Shown piece by piece: positions 41,220 through 50,435 of a DNA stretch of 64,000 nucleotides (positions are counted from its first letter, which is position 1; every line of letters begins with the position of its first letter). Made by a program: the position numbers and the translations under genes. The notes beneath the pieces were generated by a model. The model ran no database searches and was not told where the DNA came from. It saw only the letters and a program-made list of their open reading frames with translations. Source of the DNA: Tropicimonas sp033101155. GTDB lineage: Bacteria > Pseudomonadota > Alphaproteobacteria > Rhodobacterales > Rhodobacteraceae. The stretch is taken from contig NZ_JAWMPX010000004.1 of NCBI RefSeq assembly GCF_033101155.1, forward strand, positions 124,001 through 188,000, in the 5' to 3' direction.

Positions 41220-43625
41220 CTATTTCCCGGTCAGAAGCGCATTCGGCTTACGCTCCAGCGTCCGCATGAGCGACCGCACCGAATCCGCCGCCCGACTGAC
41301 CTCCCGCAGGGTCTCCCGCGCCTCGCGGTTGAGCGCCCCACTGTCCGAAAGTCCGGCCAATGCCAGCTCGGCCTCGCGCAGAACCGCCTCCGTCCGGCGC
41401 ACGAGGTCGGGCAGTTCGCTGGAGGCATCGGCCACCGCATCCGCTGCCTTCTCCGCCGAATCCAGCGCCGCGTTTACGCTCTCGACCGTGCCGCCTTCGC
41501 GCAGCTCGGCAACCGCCGTGCCAATCTCGTCCAGCGCCAACCGCAGGCTCTCGGGCAGCGCCCTGGCGGCTTCGGTCCCGATCACCGCCTCCGCACTGTC
41601 GAGCAGCGCGGTCACCTCGCTGGCCAGCGCATCGAGATCCATCGCGGCCGCCTGGGCCGTCAGCGCCCGGATATCCTCGACCAGCGCCGGAACATTCGCC
41701 GCCGCCTCGCTCAGATCCGCCGTCAGCTCGCTGACATTTTCCAGCGCCGCATTCGCATTCTCGATGGTGCCGCCCGACCGCAACTCGGACACCGCCGTCG
41801 CGACCTCGTCCACCGCCGTGCGCAGGCTCTCGGGCAGGGCTTGCGCCGCCTCCGTCGAAACCAGCTCGCGCGCCGAACCGATCAGCCCGGAAGCCTCGTC
41901 AACCATGCCGCCCAGCTCCAGTGACGCGATGTCTTCCGCCACCGCACTGATCTCGGCGACCAGCGCCGGCACACCCTCTGCCGCGGTTCCGATCTCCTGG
42001 GCGGCCTCCCCGGCCCGATCGATCGCCTCGACCAGCCTTGCGATTCCATCACGCTGCTCCAACTCTGCGAGCAAGCTCGAAATCTCCCCGGAGATGTCGT
42101 CCAGCCGTGCCGGCAACGCCTGAAATTGCTCGGAGCCAATCACACCCCGCACATCGCCAACCGCGCCGCGGACCTCCTCGACCGTCCCCCGAAGGTCTCC
42201 CGGAATGGCCTGGATATCGTCGCTCGCCACGAGGGCGGCAGCACCGTCGAGGAATGTCTTGGCGGAGTTCAGGATTTCCTCGATGGGCAGGTCGCCCACG
42301 CGCTGGATCAGCCCCTCCGCGGGATTGGCACCGCCCTCCAGATCCGCCTGGACCGAGGGGAAGATCGGGTAAGGATCGGCATCGCGCAGGAACTCGGCCG
42401 GCTCGGGATCCTCGATCTGGACCATCTCGATCCGCAGCGCATTGGAGAGCAAGCCCGCACGCGCCAGTCGCGCACGCCACCCTTCGGCCACTGCCTGCTC
42501 GAACAGGTCCAGAATCGCTGCGCTCTCGGCATCGGACGTGTCGCTGTCCGGGGCCGCGTCGAGCTTGTTCAGTTCGATCGAGAGCACCACGACCAGACGC
42601 ACCCGCTCATCCCCGAACTGCTCCGGGTCGACCTGCCCTGTGATCCCCACGACTTCGCCGATCGGCAACCCGTTCAGCGTCACCTGCGCGCCGATATTCA
42701 GCCCGGTGACATTCTCGTCGAAGACCATCGAGAGCTCGAGCGTGCCCTCATCCGGACCGGTGCCCTCGAACAGGCTCTCCCGGGCATCGTCCAGGTTCTC
42801 GAACACGGCGAATCTCTGCCCTTCAAGGATCGGCTCGCCGCCGGAGACCACCGTCTCGAAGCTGACGCCGCCCGAGATCAGAGCCGCGACGCTTTCCACA
42901 TCGACCGACGCACCACCAGCCCCGAGGTTGAAAGCGATCCCGGAGGCGTTCCAGAAACGTGACTGCGTTGTCAGAAGCGTGTCATGCGGGGCACTGATGA
43001 AGGCGTCGGCGGAAATGGTCACACCGTCATCCGACAGTGTCGGCTTGCCAAGTTGGCCAACCTCCAACCCCTTGAACAGGATCGGAGACCCTTCGCTCAA
43101 ACCCTTGCCGGTGCGAGAAAAGAGCGTGATCTTCGTGCCCTCCTGGTCGGGCCGGGCGATTGGCCGCTCGGACAGGCCGTCGAAGTGCCGCGAGAGCCCC
43201 CCCGGGCTCCCGTCCCAGCTGCCCTCGATATAGACGCCGCTCAGCACCGTTTGCAGCCCTGACACGCCGCGCGCGGAAACCTCTGGCTGGACCACCCAGA
43301 ATAGCGCCTCGGAATCGACGAAATTCGCGACATCCTTGTCGAGACGCAGATGGGCGATGACTTCGGAGAGGTCGTCAGAGAAGGTGATCTCCTCCACCAC
43401 GCCGACCGAGAGCTCGCGATAGCGCAGCTGCGTTTGCTCGGCGACGATGCCGGACGCGTTCTCGAACCGGATCTCGATCAGCGGGCCACGTTCGGAATAG
43501 GCCTGCCAGGCAATGCCGAGCGCGATGGCCAGCGCGACAAGCGGTACAACCCAGACGATAGAGATGCGTTGCCGCAGGCTGCGCTTGGCCGGCTGGATGG
43601 GGGTGGGCGGGATCTGATCGGTCAC
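41220..43625 (-). CDS. pqiB: PqiB-type MCE/MlaD-domain lipid transport protein with long repeat-rich C-terminus
   Basis: The 801-residue protein has one N-terminal transmembrane helix (IVWVVPLVALAIALGIAW). Three MCE domains follow, starting near residues 47 (GPLIEIRFENASGI), 160 (GTKITLFSRTGKGLSEGSPILFKG) and 292 (GTLELSMVFDENVTGLNIGAQVTL). About 400 residues of helical coiled coil come after them. PqiB forms a periplasm-spanning tunnel for lipids. The C-terminal region is built of repeats of roughly 100 residues with TEAAQALPESLR or TEAARALPESLR plus ELRxGGT blocks. This extension makes it longer than E. coli PqiB (546). It overlaps the preceding pqiA gene by 4 bp. Confidence 0.93.
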   Translation of the reverse strand: MTDQIPPTPIQPAKRSLRQRISIVWVVPLVALAIALGIAWQAYSERGPLIEIRFENASGIVAEQTQLRYRELSVGVVEEITFSDDLSEVIAHLRLDKDVANFVDSEALFWVVQPEVSARGVSGLQTVLSGVYIEGSWDGSPGGLSRHFDGLSERPIARPDQEGTKITLFSRTGKGLSEGSPILFKGLEVGQLGKPTLSDDGVTISADAFISAPHDTLLTTQSRFWNASGIAFNLGAGGASVDVESVAALISGGVSFETVVSGGEPILEGQRFAVFENLDDARESLFEGTGPDEGTLELSMVFDENVTGLNIGAQVTLNGLPIGEVVGITGQVDPEQFGDERVRLVVVLSIELNKLDAAPDSDTSDAESAAILDLFEQAVAEGWRARLARAGLLSNALRIEMVQIEDPEPAEFLRDADPYPIFPSVQADLEGGANPAEGLIQRVGDLPIEEILNSAKTFLDGAAALVASDDIQAIPGDLRGTVEEVRGAVGDVRGVIGSEQFQALPARLDDISGEISSLLAELEQRDGIARLVEAIDRAGEAAQEIGTAAEGVPALVAEISAVAEDIASLELGGMVDEASGLIGSARELVSTEAAQALPESLRTAVDEVATAVSELRSGGTIENANAALENVSELTADLSEAAANVPALVEDIRALTAQAAAMDLDALASEVTALLDSAEAVIGTEAARALPESLRLALDEIGTAVAELREGGTVESVNAALDSAEKAADAVADASSELPDLVRRTEAVLREAELALAGLSDSGALNREARETLREVSRAADSVRSLMRTLERKPNALLTGK

Positions 43626-44320
43626 GGGAGGCTGTCCTTCTGGGCGCCGCTCGGGGCTGGCGCAGGATCATTCGGGGAATCGGGGACAAGATCCGGGTCG
43701 AGGCTGTCCCAGATCAGGCGGCTGTCGAAGGAGCGCGCCGAGAGCATGGTGAAGACAACGGCGAGCGCGAAGGTCACCGCGGCCGGGCCGGGCTTGATGG
43801 AAACGACGATGGAGAGCTGGACCAGCGAGGAGAGCACCGCCACGACGAAGACATCGATCATCGACCAGCGGCCAACGAATTCGACCAACTCGTAGAGTCG
43901 CATGCGGCGAAGCCGGTCAGAGGGCCAGTTATGCTGGACCGAGAGGGCGAGATAGGCCACGGCGATGAACTTGGCCACGGGGATGCAGACCGAGGCCAGC
44001 AGGATGACAAGCGCCACGGGAACCGCGCCATGCATGGCCAGCAACACCGCCCCGCCGACGATCGTGTCGCCGGAAGTCTTCCCGAGCAGTGTCGTTTGCA
44101 GCATCGGGAAGAGATTGGCCGGGATGTAGCAGATCAACCCGACCCACCACCACGCCCAGACGCGCGAGAGCGAATGTCGGTCGCGCGACGCCAGCGCCGA
44201 GCCGCAGCGCGGACAGGTTTTTTGCTCGCCTGGCCAGACCCGGGCGCAATGGGTACAGGCGACAAGGCCGGCCTTGCGCGCCGTGTTCAGGGGCATTGAG
44301 AGGGCATCGTAGCTAGACAT
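43622..44320 (-). CDS. pqiA: PqiA-type membrane protein, second half-unit
   Basis: The 232-residue protein starts with a rubredoxin-like zinc ribbon (VACTHCARVWPGEQKTCPRCGSAL). Four transmembrane helices of the PqiA domain follow (WWWVGLICYIPANLFPMLQTTLLG; LVILLASVCIPVAKFIAVAYLAL; LVEFVGRWSMIDVFVVAVLSSLVQL; VTFALAVVFTMLSARSFD). In E. coli one PqiA carries two such units; here they are split into two genes. The start overlaps the end of the first pqiA gene by 8 bp and GAGGGGGAG lies upstream. It supplies lipid to PqiB from the inner membrane. Confidence 0.9.
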   Translation of the reverse strand: MSSYDALSMPLNTARKAGLVACTHCARVWPGEQKTCPRCGSALASRDRHSLSRVWAWWWVGLICYIPANLFPMLQTTLLGKTSGDTIVGGAVLLAMHGAVPVALVILLASVCIPVAKFIAVAYLALSVQHNWPSDRLRRMRLYELVEFVGRWSMIDVFVVAVLSSLVQLSIVVSIKPGPAAVTFALAVVFTMLSARSFDSRLIWDSLDPDLVPDSPNDPAPAPSGAQKDSLP

Positions 44321-45062
44321 GCTTCGGCTCCCCCTCGGCATCGGCGGCAGGCGCGTGCCGTCCCCGCCCTTCCAGCGCCTGCCAGATCGACCAGCGGCAG
44401 AGGAACCCGTCCTGCAGGACGGTCACGATGACCAGCGCCGCGAAGAGCCAAAAGGCAGCCTGCAGCTCGACCCGCGCCATATCGGCCACCTTGACCAGCG
44501 CCACGCCGACCCCCAGCACGAAGATCTCGGCCATGGACCAGGGCCGCAACTCCTCGGAAAGACGGAAGGCGGTGCGGGCGCCTTGAAATGGTGGGCGATG
44601 GGCCAGCAGCGGCAGCAGCGCGAAGAGCAGCAACAGGGACCGGGCGACCGGCACGAAGATGATCAGCGAAAGTACGCCAAGGGCGAGGCCAAACATATGC
44701 ACCCCGGAGAAGGAAAGGGCGGCATCGACGATGGAGGTCGAATGCGTGAGCCCACTCGCCTCGATCTTCAGGAAAGGCAGGAACATCGCCGTGCCGAGTA
44801 ACATGAGAACGGTCAACGAGAGCGCCACGACTCGGGTGATCGCGCGACTTACCGGGGCGATGAGCACGTGATGGCAACGCTCGCACACGGCCCGCTCACC
44901 ATTCTCCGGCTCCACGGCGCGGTACAGCGCGTCGCAGGAGGGGCAGGCGATCAGCTCGCTCAGATCTGTGTCGTCAGGCAAGGGCAATGGGCAGCTCGGG
45001 CGCGGTTTCGGACGGACGCAGACTAGCAGTCGGGACGGGGGGCGCAATGGCCGGCAGATCAC
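44313..45062 (-). CDS. pqiA: PqiA-type membrane protein, first half-unit
   Basis: The protein is up to 249 residues. After a variable N-terminus comes a zinc ribbon (LIACPSCDALYRAV, then ERAVCERCHHVL) and a four-helix PqiA domain (VVALSLTVLMLLGTAMFLPFLKIEASG; SGVHMFGLALGVLSLIIFVPVARSLLLLFALLPLL; ELRPWSMAEIFVLGVGVALVKVADMA; AAFWLFAALVIVTVLQDG). The frame opens with GTG at 45062; TTG codons near residue 26 are alternative starts and would remove a Pro/Arg-rich segment, so the start is uncertain. First gene of the pqi operon. Confidence 0.85.
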   Translation of the reverse strand: MICRPLRPPSRLLVCVRPKPRPSCPLPLPDDTDLSELIACPSCDALYRAVEPENGERAVCERCHHVLIAPVSRAITRVVALSLTVLMLLGTAMFLPFLKIEASGLTHSTSIVDAALSFSGVHMFGLALGVLSLIIFVPVARSLLLLFALLPLLAHRPPFQGARTAFRLSEELRPWSMAEIFVLGVGVALVKVADMARVELQAAFWLFAALVIVTVLQDGFLCRWSIWQALEGRGRHAPAADAEGEPKHV

Positions 45063-45287
45063 GCGATGTTGGGGCCACCGGGGCCATGACCGCGGCCCCT
45101 TGGCGATTGACCTATCTCATGGCGAAAAACCCACCCATGTATTACCCTAAGTAAGCCGCTGCTGATGGAGGAGGAAAGCCGCGCGCAGCCGGCAGGGACT
45201 GGTGTTGAGAGCGCCGACAGGCCATCGCGGGTCACAGGCCCGGGATTGGTCAGGAGGCAGCAGATTCTTTCAGGAGGAGGACTCGAC

Positions 45288-45752
45288 ATGCGGCCCGAAA
45301 ACCTCACGACAAGACCAAGAAAGGCGAGAGCGATGGTCCTTGGCATCCTTGCAATCGGCGCGATTTGCCTCGCACCGCAGGTCGGGCTTGCCGAAGAAGA
45401 ACTCATCGGCTCCGACGAATACATGATCTCCTGCCTCGCCTGCCACGGTGTCGGCGGCAAGGGAAACGGCCCGATGGCCGAATACCTGACCGTGGACCCC
45501 ACGGACCTGACGATGATCACGCGCGAGAATGACAACGTGTTCCCGCTCCTGGAGGTTTTCATGGTGATCGACGGCCGTTCGGTGATCGGCGCGCATGGCG
45601 TGCGCCAGACCGAAGGTTGGGAAATGCCGGTCTGGGGAACGCGCTACAGCGACGATATCGGCAACAAATACGGCCCCTATGGCGGCGAGCAGGCCGTCCG
45701 GGCGCGGATCCTAGAGCTGGTTTACTACATCCAGTCGATCCAGGAGCAGTGA
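45288..45752 (+). CDS. Exported monoheme cytochrome c
   Basis: The 154-residue protein has a signal peptide or anchor (RAMVLGILAIGAICLAPQVGLA) and one heme motif, C49-L-A-C52-H53, in SCLACHGVGGKGNGPMAEYL. A likely Met ligand lies in EMPVWGTRYSDD. It is a class I c-type cytochrome with the shape of SoxX/NirC-like electron carriers. AGGAGGAGG lies 7 bases before the ATG, a strong site; the frame extends upstream to 45165 without a signal sequence. It is isolated between convergent or divergent operons, so its partner is unknown. Confidence 0.9.
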   Translation: MRPENLTTRPRKARAMVLGILAIGAICLAPQVGLAEEELIGSDEYMISCLACHGVGGKGNGPMAEYLTVDPTDLTMITRENDNVFPLLEVFMVIDGRSVIGAHGVRQTEGWEMPVWGTRYSDDIGNKYGPYGGEQAVRARILELVYYIQSIQEQ

Positions 45753-45803
45753 GCCGGATGCTTGAACGGCCCGAAGCGGGCGCGCAAAGCTGTGCTCGCC
45801 TGC

Positions 45804-46526
45804 TCAGGGCGCGCGCGTCAGCAGGAATGCGAAACTCGGATCGCCAGCGATAAGGGCGTCGTGCCGTTGCACATCATATCCCGGCAACCTCTCCGCCAGC
45901 CAACCTGACAAGTCGTTGGCGTCGAAAAAGCTCCGGCGGGTTTCCGACCGCACTGCGCCACTGTCCCAGTCATAGGCCAGTGCAAGCTGGAGTCTGCTCA
46001 CCTTTGGGCGCGCGCTCGCCTTGGGCGCGACGGCATCGGCGATCCTCCATTGGCCGGTGACCGCTCCTCCTCCAAACGCAAGAGTCTGTCCCGGCGCGAC
46101 TGCCTCGCGGTCGAAGAAATCGACCAGAACGCGGGCGGGACGCCGTCGTTCCAGCGCGCGCGCGAACCGTTCGACACTCTCCGCATCCCAGAAAGCCGTG
46201 AGGCGGCCCGTCACCGCGACATCCACGGGGGCCACGGTTTCGAGGGTTTCGAAGACATCTGCGCAGACGAGCGATGTCAGCCCGGGGAAATCCCGCCGGG
46301 CCATGTCGAGAATTGCGGGGGAGATATCGACGAAGGTGACCGGGCGGTTGGCGGCAAGGCAAGCCGCTGTCTCAGGGAACCCGGCAAAAAGGAGAGGGCG
46401 CGGCGGGTCGAGGCAGGCCGCGATCCGCTCGGCCGAGCGGACGGCCTCATGGCACTGCGCATAGATCAGGTTCCAGTCGACCGCCCCGCTGTAGTCGTCC
46501 TCGATACGGGGCGGAGGCGTTGCCAT
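45804..46526 (-). CDS. SAM-dependent methyltransferase-like protein
   Basis: The 240-residue protein shows a Rossmann methyltransferase pattern: PPRPLLFAGFPETAACLAANRPVTFVDISPAILDMARRDFPG, where VDIS would bind the SAM ribose. Motif II-like CADVFETLETVAPVDVAVTGRLTAFW and a later FFDANDLSGWLAERLPGYDV follow. The glycine-rich loop is degenerate (FAGFPE), so activity is not certain. It follows the oligopeptide transporter ATPase gene by 6 bp and is probably the last gene of that operon, with no evident functional link. Confidence 0.75.
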   Translation of the reverse strand: MATPPPRIEDDYSGAVDWNLIYAQCHEAVRSAERIAACLDPPRPLLFAGFPETAACLAANRPVTFVDISPAILDMARRDFPGLTSLVCADVFETLETVAPVDVAVTGRLTAFWDAESVERFARALERRRPARVLVDFFDREAVAPGQTLAFGGGAVTGQWRIADAVAPKASARPKVSRLQLALAYDWDSGAVRSETRRSFFDANDLSGWLAERLPGYDVQRHDALIAGDPSFAFLLTRAP

Positions 46527-46532
46527 GGCGTG

Positions 46533-47540
46533 TCAGGCGTTTTGTGCGAGCCGCTCTCCCGCCGTGACCGGGCAGTAGGAGACGTGTCCGGGCGCGATCT
46601 GTTCCGGGCCGGGGCGCTCGCCGGCGCAGCTCGCATTGGCCAGCGGGCAACGGGTGCGGAAGACGCAGCCCGAGGGCGGGCTGAGCGGGCTGGGCAGGTC
46701 GCCTTCGAGCACGGGGTGTTCGCGGGCAAGCTCCACCTTCGGATCCGGGATCGGCACGGCCTGGACCAGCGAGCGGGTATAGGGGTGCACGGGCGCGTCG
46801 ATCAGCGTGTCGGCATCGGCGGTTTCCATCACCCGGCCGAGATACATCACCAGGATATTGTCGGAGATATGTTTCACCACCGAGAGGTCATGGGCGATGA
46901 AGATCAGCGACAGGCCGAGATCGCGCTGAAGTTCGGAGAGCAGGTTGATCACCTGCGCTTGCACCGAGACGTCGAGCGCGGAGACCGGCTCGTCGCAGAT
47001 GACCAGCTCCGGGTTCAAGATCAGCGCGCGGGCAATGCCGATGCGCTGGCACTGGCCGCCGGAGAATTCATGCGGATAGCGGTTGATCAGGTTGGGCAGC
47101 AGCCCGACGCGCTCCATCAGCTCGCCAACGCGGCGCTTGACCTCCGCCTTCGGCGTCTGCGGCGCGTGGGTGATGAGCGGTTCGGCGATGATCTCGCCGA
47201 CCTTCATGCGCGGGTTGAGCGCGGCAAGCGGGTCCTGAAACACCATCTGCGCGGCCTGCCGGTGCTCGCGGCGCTTGGTCGGGTCCATCTGCAGAAGGTC
47301 GTCGCCCTTCCACAGCACGCGCCCGCCGGAGGCCGGGACGGTGTTGATGATGGCGCGGGCGACGGTGGATTTTCCCGAGCCGGATTCGCCCACGATGCCC
47401 AGGGTCTCGCCCTTCTCAAGCTCGAAAGAGACACCGCCGACGGCGTGGAGCGGGATGGACGGGGTCCAGGGCCAGGCGCCGCGCGGGCGGATGTTGAAGG
47501 TGACCTGGAGGTCTTCGACTTTCAGGAGAGGCGTGCTCAT
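46533..47540 (-). CDS. Oligopeptide ABC transporter ATP-binding protein, OppF type
   Basis: The 335-residue ATPase has Walker A GESGSGKST, Q-loop VFQDPLAALNPRMKVG, signature FSGGQCQR, Walker B LVICDEPVSALD and switch His in FIAHDLSVV. It ends with the dipeptide/oligopeptide C-terminal extension containing four Cys (SGCVFRTRCPLANASCAGERP, then SYCP), the Fe-S-like element of OppF and DppF. It pairs with the OppD-type ATPase, overlapping it by 4 bp. Confidence 0.94.
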   Translation of the reverse strand: MSTPLLKVEDLQVTFNIRPRGAWPWTPSIPLHAVGGVSFELEKGETLGIVGESGSGKSTVARAIINTVPASGGRVLWKGDDLLQMDPTKRREHRQAAQMVFQDPLAALNPRMKVGEIIAEPLITHAPQTPKAEVKRRVGELMERVGLLPNLINRYPHEFSGGQCQRIGIARALILNPELVICDEPVSALDVSVQAQVINLLSELQRDLGLSLIFIAHDLSVVKHISDNILVMYLGRVMETADADTLIDAPVHPYTRSLVQAVPIPDPKVELAREHPVLEGDLPSPLSPPSGCVFRTRCPLANASCAGERPGPEQIAPGHVSYCPVTAGERLAQNA

Positions 47541-48505
47541 GCGACTTCCTCCGGGGAACGGTGACAGGCGCGGACGCGGGTCTCGGAGAGACGTTCGAGC
47601 GACGGGGGCTCGGTCTTGCAGCGCTCCTCCGCCAGCGGGCAGCGCGGCTCGAAGGGGCAGCCGATGAAGCCTCTGAGCATGTCGGGCGGCTCGCCGGGGA
47701 TGGTCGGCAGCGTGTCTTCCTTGCGGTCGAGCCGCGGGACGGCTTCGAGCAGGCCGAGCGTGTAGGGATGGGTCGGGGTAGCGAAGATCTCTTCGGTGGT
47801 GCCGCGCTCCATGATGCGGCCGCCATACATCACCATCGTGCGCTCGCAGGCGCCGGCGACGATGCCGAGATCATGGGTGATGAGGATCATCGCGGTGTTG
47901 AACTCTTCGCGAATATCCCTGAGCAGGTCCATGATCTGCGCCTGCACGGTCACGTCGAGCGCCGTGGTCGGCTCGTCGGCGATGATCAGGCGCGGGCGGC
48001 ACAAGAGCGACATGGCGATCATGATCCGCTGGCGCATACCGCCGGAAAACTCATGCGGATACATGGTGATCCGCGCGGCGGCGTCGGGGATGCGGACAGC
48101 GTCGAGCATTCGGACGCATTCGGCGCGCGCCTCGCGGCGGGACATGCCGCGATGGAGCGTCAGCACCTCCTCCATCTGGTCCGAGACCTTCAGGAACGGA
48201 TTGAGCGAGGTCATCGGATCCTGGAAGATCATCGCGATCTCGTCTGCCCGGATACGGTTCAGCTTCGCCTCGGGAAGGTTCAGGATCTCCTGCCCGTCCC
48301 ATTTCACCGAGCCCGTGGCATGGCCATTGCGGGCCAGGAGGCCTATTGCGGCAAAGGCGGTCTGGGATTTCCCGGAACCGGATTCGCCCACGATGGCAAG
48401 CGTATCGCCTTCGCGAACGTTGAAGGAGACACCGTTGACGGCCGAAACGATGCCGTCATTGGTTTCGAACTTGACCGTGAGGTCCTTGATTTCAAGCAAC
48501 GCCAT
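47537..48505 (-). CDS. Oligopeptide ABC transporter ATP-binding protein, OppD type
   Basis: The 322-residue ATPase has Walker A GESGSGKSQ, Q-loop IFQDPMTSLNPFLKV, signature FSGGMRQR, Walker B LIIADEPTTALD and switch His in LITHDLGIV, with the C-terminal oligopeptide extension (FIGCPFEPRCPLAEERCKTEPP). It is adjacent to the OppC-type permease (3 bp) and forms the ATPase heterodimer with the OppF-type protein. Confidence 0.94.
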   Translation of the reverse strand: MALLEIKDLTVKFETNDGIVSAVNGVSFNVREGDTLAIVGESGSGKSQTAFAAIGLLARNGHATGSVKWDGQEILNLPEAKLNRIRADEIAMIFQDPMTSLNPFLKVSDQMEEVLTLHRGMSRREARAECVRMLDAVRIPDAAARITMYPHEFSGGMRQRIMIAMSLLCRPRLIIADEPTTALDVTVQAQIMDLLRDIREEFNTAMILITHDLGIVAGACERTMVMYGGRIMERGTTEEIFATPTHPYTLGLLEAVPRLDRKEDTLPTIPGEPPDMLRGFIGCPFEPRCPLAEERCKTEPPSLERLSETRVRACHRSPEEVA

Positions 48506-48508
48506 GGA

Positions 48509-49435
48509 TCAACGGTCCTTCGGGTCGAGCGCATCGCGCAGGCCATCGCCGACGAAGAAGAAGGCGAAGAGCGTGATGACGAAGAAGAAGAGCGGGAAGA
48601 GCAGCATCCAGAGCGTGCCATATTGCATCTGTTTCGCGCCCTCGGAGATCAGCGCGCCCCAGGAGGTGGCGGGCTCCTGCACGCCGAGGCCGAGGAAGGA
48701 GATGAAGCTCTCATAGATGATCATCGAGGGCACCAGCAGCGTGGCATAGACGATGACCACGCCGAGCAGGTTGGGCACGATATGGCGGCGGATAATGGTG
48801 CCGGGGCGGACGCCGATGGCATGGGCCGCCTCGACGAATTCCTTGTTCTTGATCGAGAGCGTCTGGCCGCGGGCGATCCGCGCCATGTCGAGCCAGGAGA
48901 TCAACCCGATGCCGACAAAGAGCATCAGCACCGACCGCCCGAACACGACCAGAAGCAGGATCAGGACGAACATGTAGGGGATGGCGAGAAGCACATCGAC
49001 GATCCGCATCATCACGTTGTCGACTCGCCCGCCATAATATCCGGCTGTGGCGCCATAGATCGTGCCGACGATGACGGCGATCAGCGCACCGATCAGCCCG
49101 ACCATGAGCGAGATCTGCGTGCCCTGGATGGTGCGCGCGAAGAGATCGCGGCCCAGCTCGTCAGTGCCGAAATAATGGCCGGAAGAGAGGCTCGGCCGGC
49201 CCATCGTGTCGACATTGCCGAGCACGGCCCAGTCGACCTCTTCGTTGGACCAGGGCGCGATATACTGCCCGAAGGCGGCGAAGAGCCCGACGAGGATAAG
49301 GATGACCATTCCGCCCACGGCGGCACGGTTGCGGAAGAAGCGGATCCGGGCATCGGCCCAGAGCGAACGGCCTTCGATCTCCGCGCCGATCTGGGCGGTT
49401 TCGAGGTCCTTGGCTGTCTTGCGGCTGAGGATCAT
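48509..49435 (-). CDS. Oligopeptide ABC transporter permease, OppC type
   Basis: The 308-residue permease has six transmembrane helices and the OppC N-terminal domain (RSLWADARIRFFRNRAAVGGMVIL). The core has HYFGTDELGRDLFARTIQG and the docking loop FVEAAHAIGVRPGTIIRRHIVPNLLGVVIVY. It forms the membrane pore with the OppB-type permease, 12 bp upstream. Confidence 0.94.
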   Translation of the reverse strand: MILSRKTAKDLETAQIGAEIEGRSLWADARIRFFRNRAAVGGMVILILVGLFAAFGQYIAPWSNEEVDWAVLGNVDTMGRPSLSSGHYFGTDELGRDLFARTIQGTQISLMVGLIGALIAVIVGTIYGATAGYYGGRVDNVMMRIVDVLLAIPYMFVLILLLVVFGRSVLMLFVGIGLISWLDMARIARGQTLSIKNKEFVEAAHAIGVRPGTIIRRHIVPNLLGVVIVYATLLVPSMIIYESFISFLGLGVQEPATSWGALISEGAKQMQYGTLWMLLFPLFFFVITLFAFFFVGDGLRDALDPKDR

Positions 49436-49447
49436 GTCTGGCTCGCC

Positions 49448-50371
49448 TCAGTAACGGATCTTCGGGTCGATCCATGCATAGATGATATCGACCGCGAGGT
49501 TGAAAAGAATGGTCAGCGCGCCGGTCAGGATGGTGATCCCCATGATCACCGAATAATCCCGGTTGAGCGCCGAATTGACGAAGAAGACGCCGATGCCGCC
49601 GGTGGAGAAATACATGTCCACCACGACCGAGCCGGTGATCATCGCCACGAAGGCCGGGCCGAGATAGGAAACGACCGGCAGCAGCGCGGGCTTGAGCGCG
49701 TGGCGGAAGATGACGCGGCGCATCGGCAGGCCCTTGGCGCGGGCGGTGCGGATATAGTTGGCGTTGAGCACTTCGAGCATGGACGACCGGGTCAGGCGCG
49801 CGATCGAGGCCATGAAGGAGGTCGAGAGCGCGATCACCGGCATAATGATGTATTCCCACTGCCCCCCTTGCCAGCCGCCGCCCGGCAGCCAGCCGAGCCA
49901 GAGCGTGAAGACCAGCACCAGGATCGGCGCCATCACGAAGTTCGGCAGGACCTGGGCGCCGATGGAAATGCCCACGGCGAGATAGTCGAGCCAGGAATTG
50001 TGATAGATCGCGGCCATGATGCCGAGGCTCATGCCCACCACCACAGCAACAACAAAGGACCAGAACCCATAGGTCAGCGTGACCGGGAAGCCCTGGGCGA
50101 TGATGTCGTTCACCGTCTGGTCCTTGTACATGTAGGACGGCCCGAAATCGAAATGCACGACCACGTTGTAGACGTAGTTCCACATCTGCACGATCAGCGG
50201 CTGGTCCAGCCCGTATTTGGCGTTCAGGTTCGCCATGACCTCCGGCGGCAGCGCCCGGTCCTTGTCGAACGGACCACCGGGGGCGGCGTACATGATCAGG
50301 TAGGAGAAGACGACGAGGATCAGCAGGGTCGGGATGGCGATTGCCAGCCTGCGCGTGATGAATGAAAGCAT
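49448..50371 (-). CDS. Oligopeptide ABC transporter permease, OppB type
   Basis: The 307-residue permease begins MLSFITRRLAIAIPTLLILVVFSYLIM, the OppB/DppB opening. The periplasmic loop PGGPFDKDRALPPEVMANLNAKYGLDQP and the docking loop YIRTARAKGLPMRRVIFRHALKPALLP follow. The PGGPFDKDRxLPP segment is typical of OppB proteins that work with OppA/MppA-type binding proteins. It follows the binding-protein gene after a 64-bp spacer with a hairpin. Confidence 0.94.
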   Translation of the reverse strand: MLSFITRRLAIAIPTLLILVVFSYLIMYAAPGGPFDKDRALPPEVMANLNAKYGLDQPLIVQMWNYVYNVVVHFDFGPSYMYKDQTVNDIIAQGFPVTLTYGFWSFVVAVVVGMSLGIMAAIYHNSWLDYLAVGISIGAQVLPNFVMAPILVLVFTLWLGWLPGGGWQGGQWEYIIMPVIALSTSFMASIARLTRSSMLEVLNANYIRTARAKGLPMRRVIFRHALKPALLPVVSYLGPAFVAMITGSVVVDMYFSTGGIGVFFVNSALNRDYSVIMGITILTGALTILFNLAVDIIYAWIDPKIRY

Positions 50372-50390
50372 GGGGGGGCCTGATAAAGGG

Positions 50391-50424
50391 TCGGGCGCGC
50401 GAGGGAAAGCCCCCGCGCGCCCGA
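50391..50424 (-). other. Hairpin after the peptide-binding-protein gene
   Basis: TCGGGCGCGCG and CGCGCGCCCGA form a stem of about 11 bp around an 11-nt loop, 12 bp after the binding-protein stop. No T-run follows; as with the bztA hairpin it likely stabilizes the upstream message and lowers permease expression. Confidence 0.7.
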
Positions 50425-50435
50425 GTTACGGACGC

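Noticed and set aside
47561..50365. A 934-codon plus-strand open frame opposite the oligopeptide transporter genes
   Set aside because: It is an antisense shadow of four clear ABC transporter genes, rich in His, Asp, Arg and Gly as expected from reverse-frame reading of high-GC codons.
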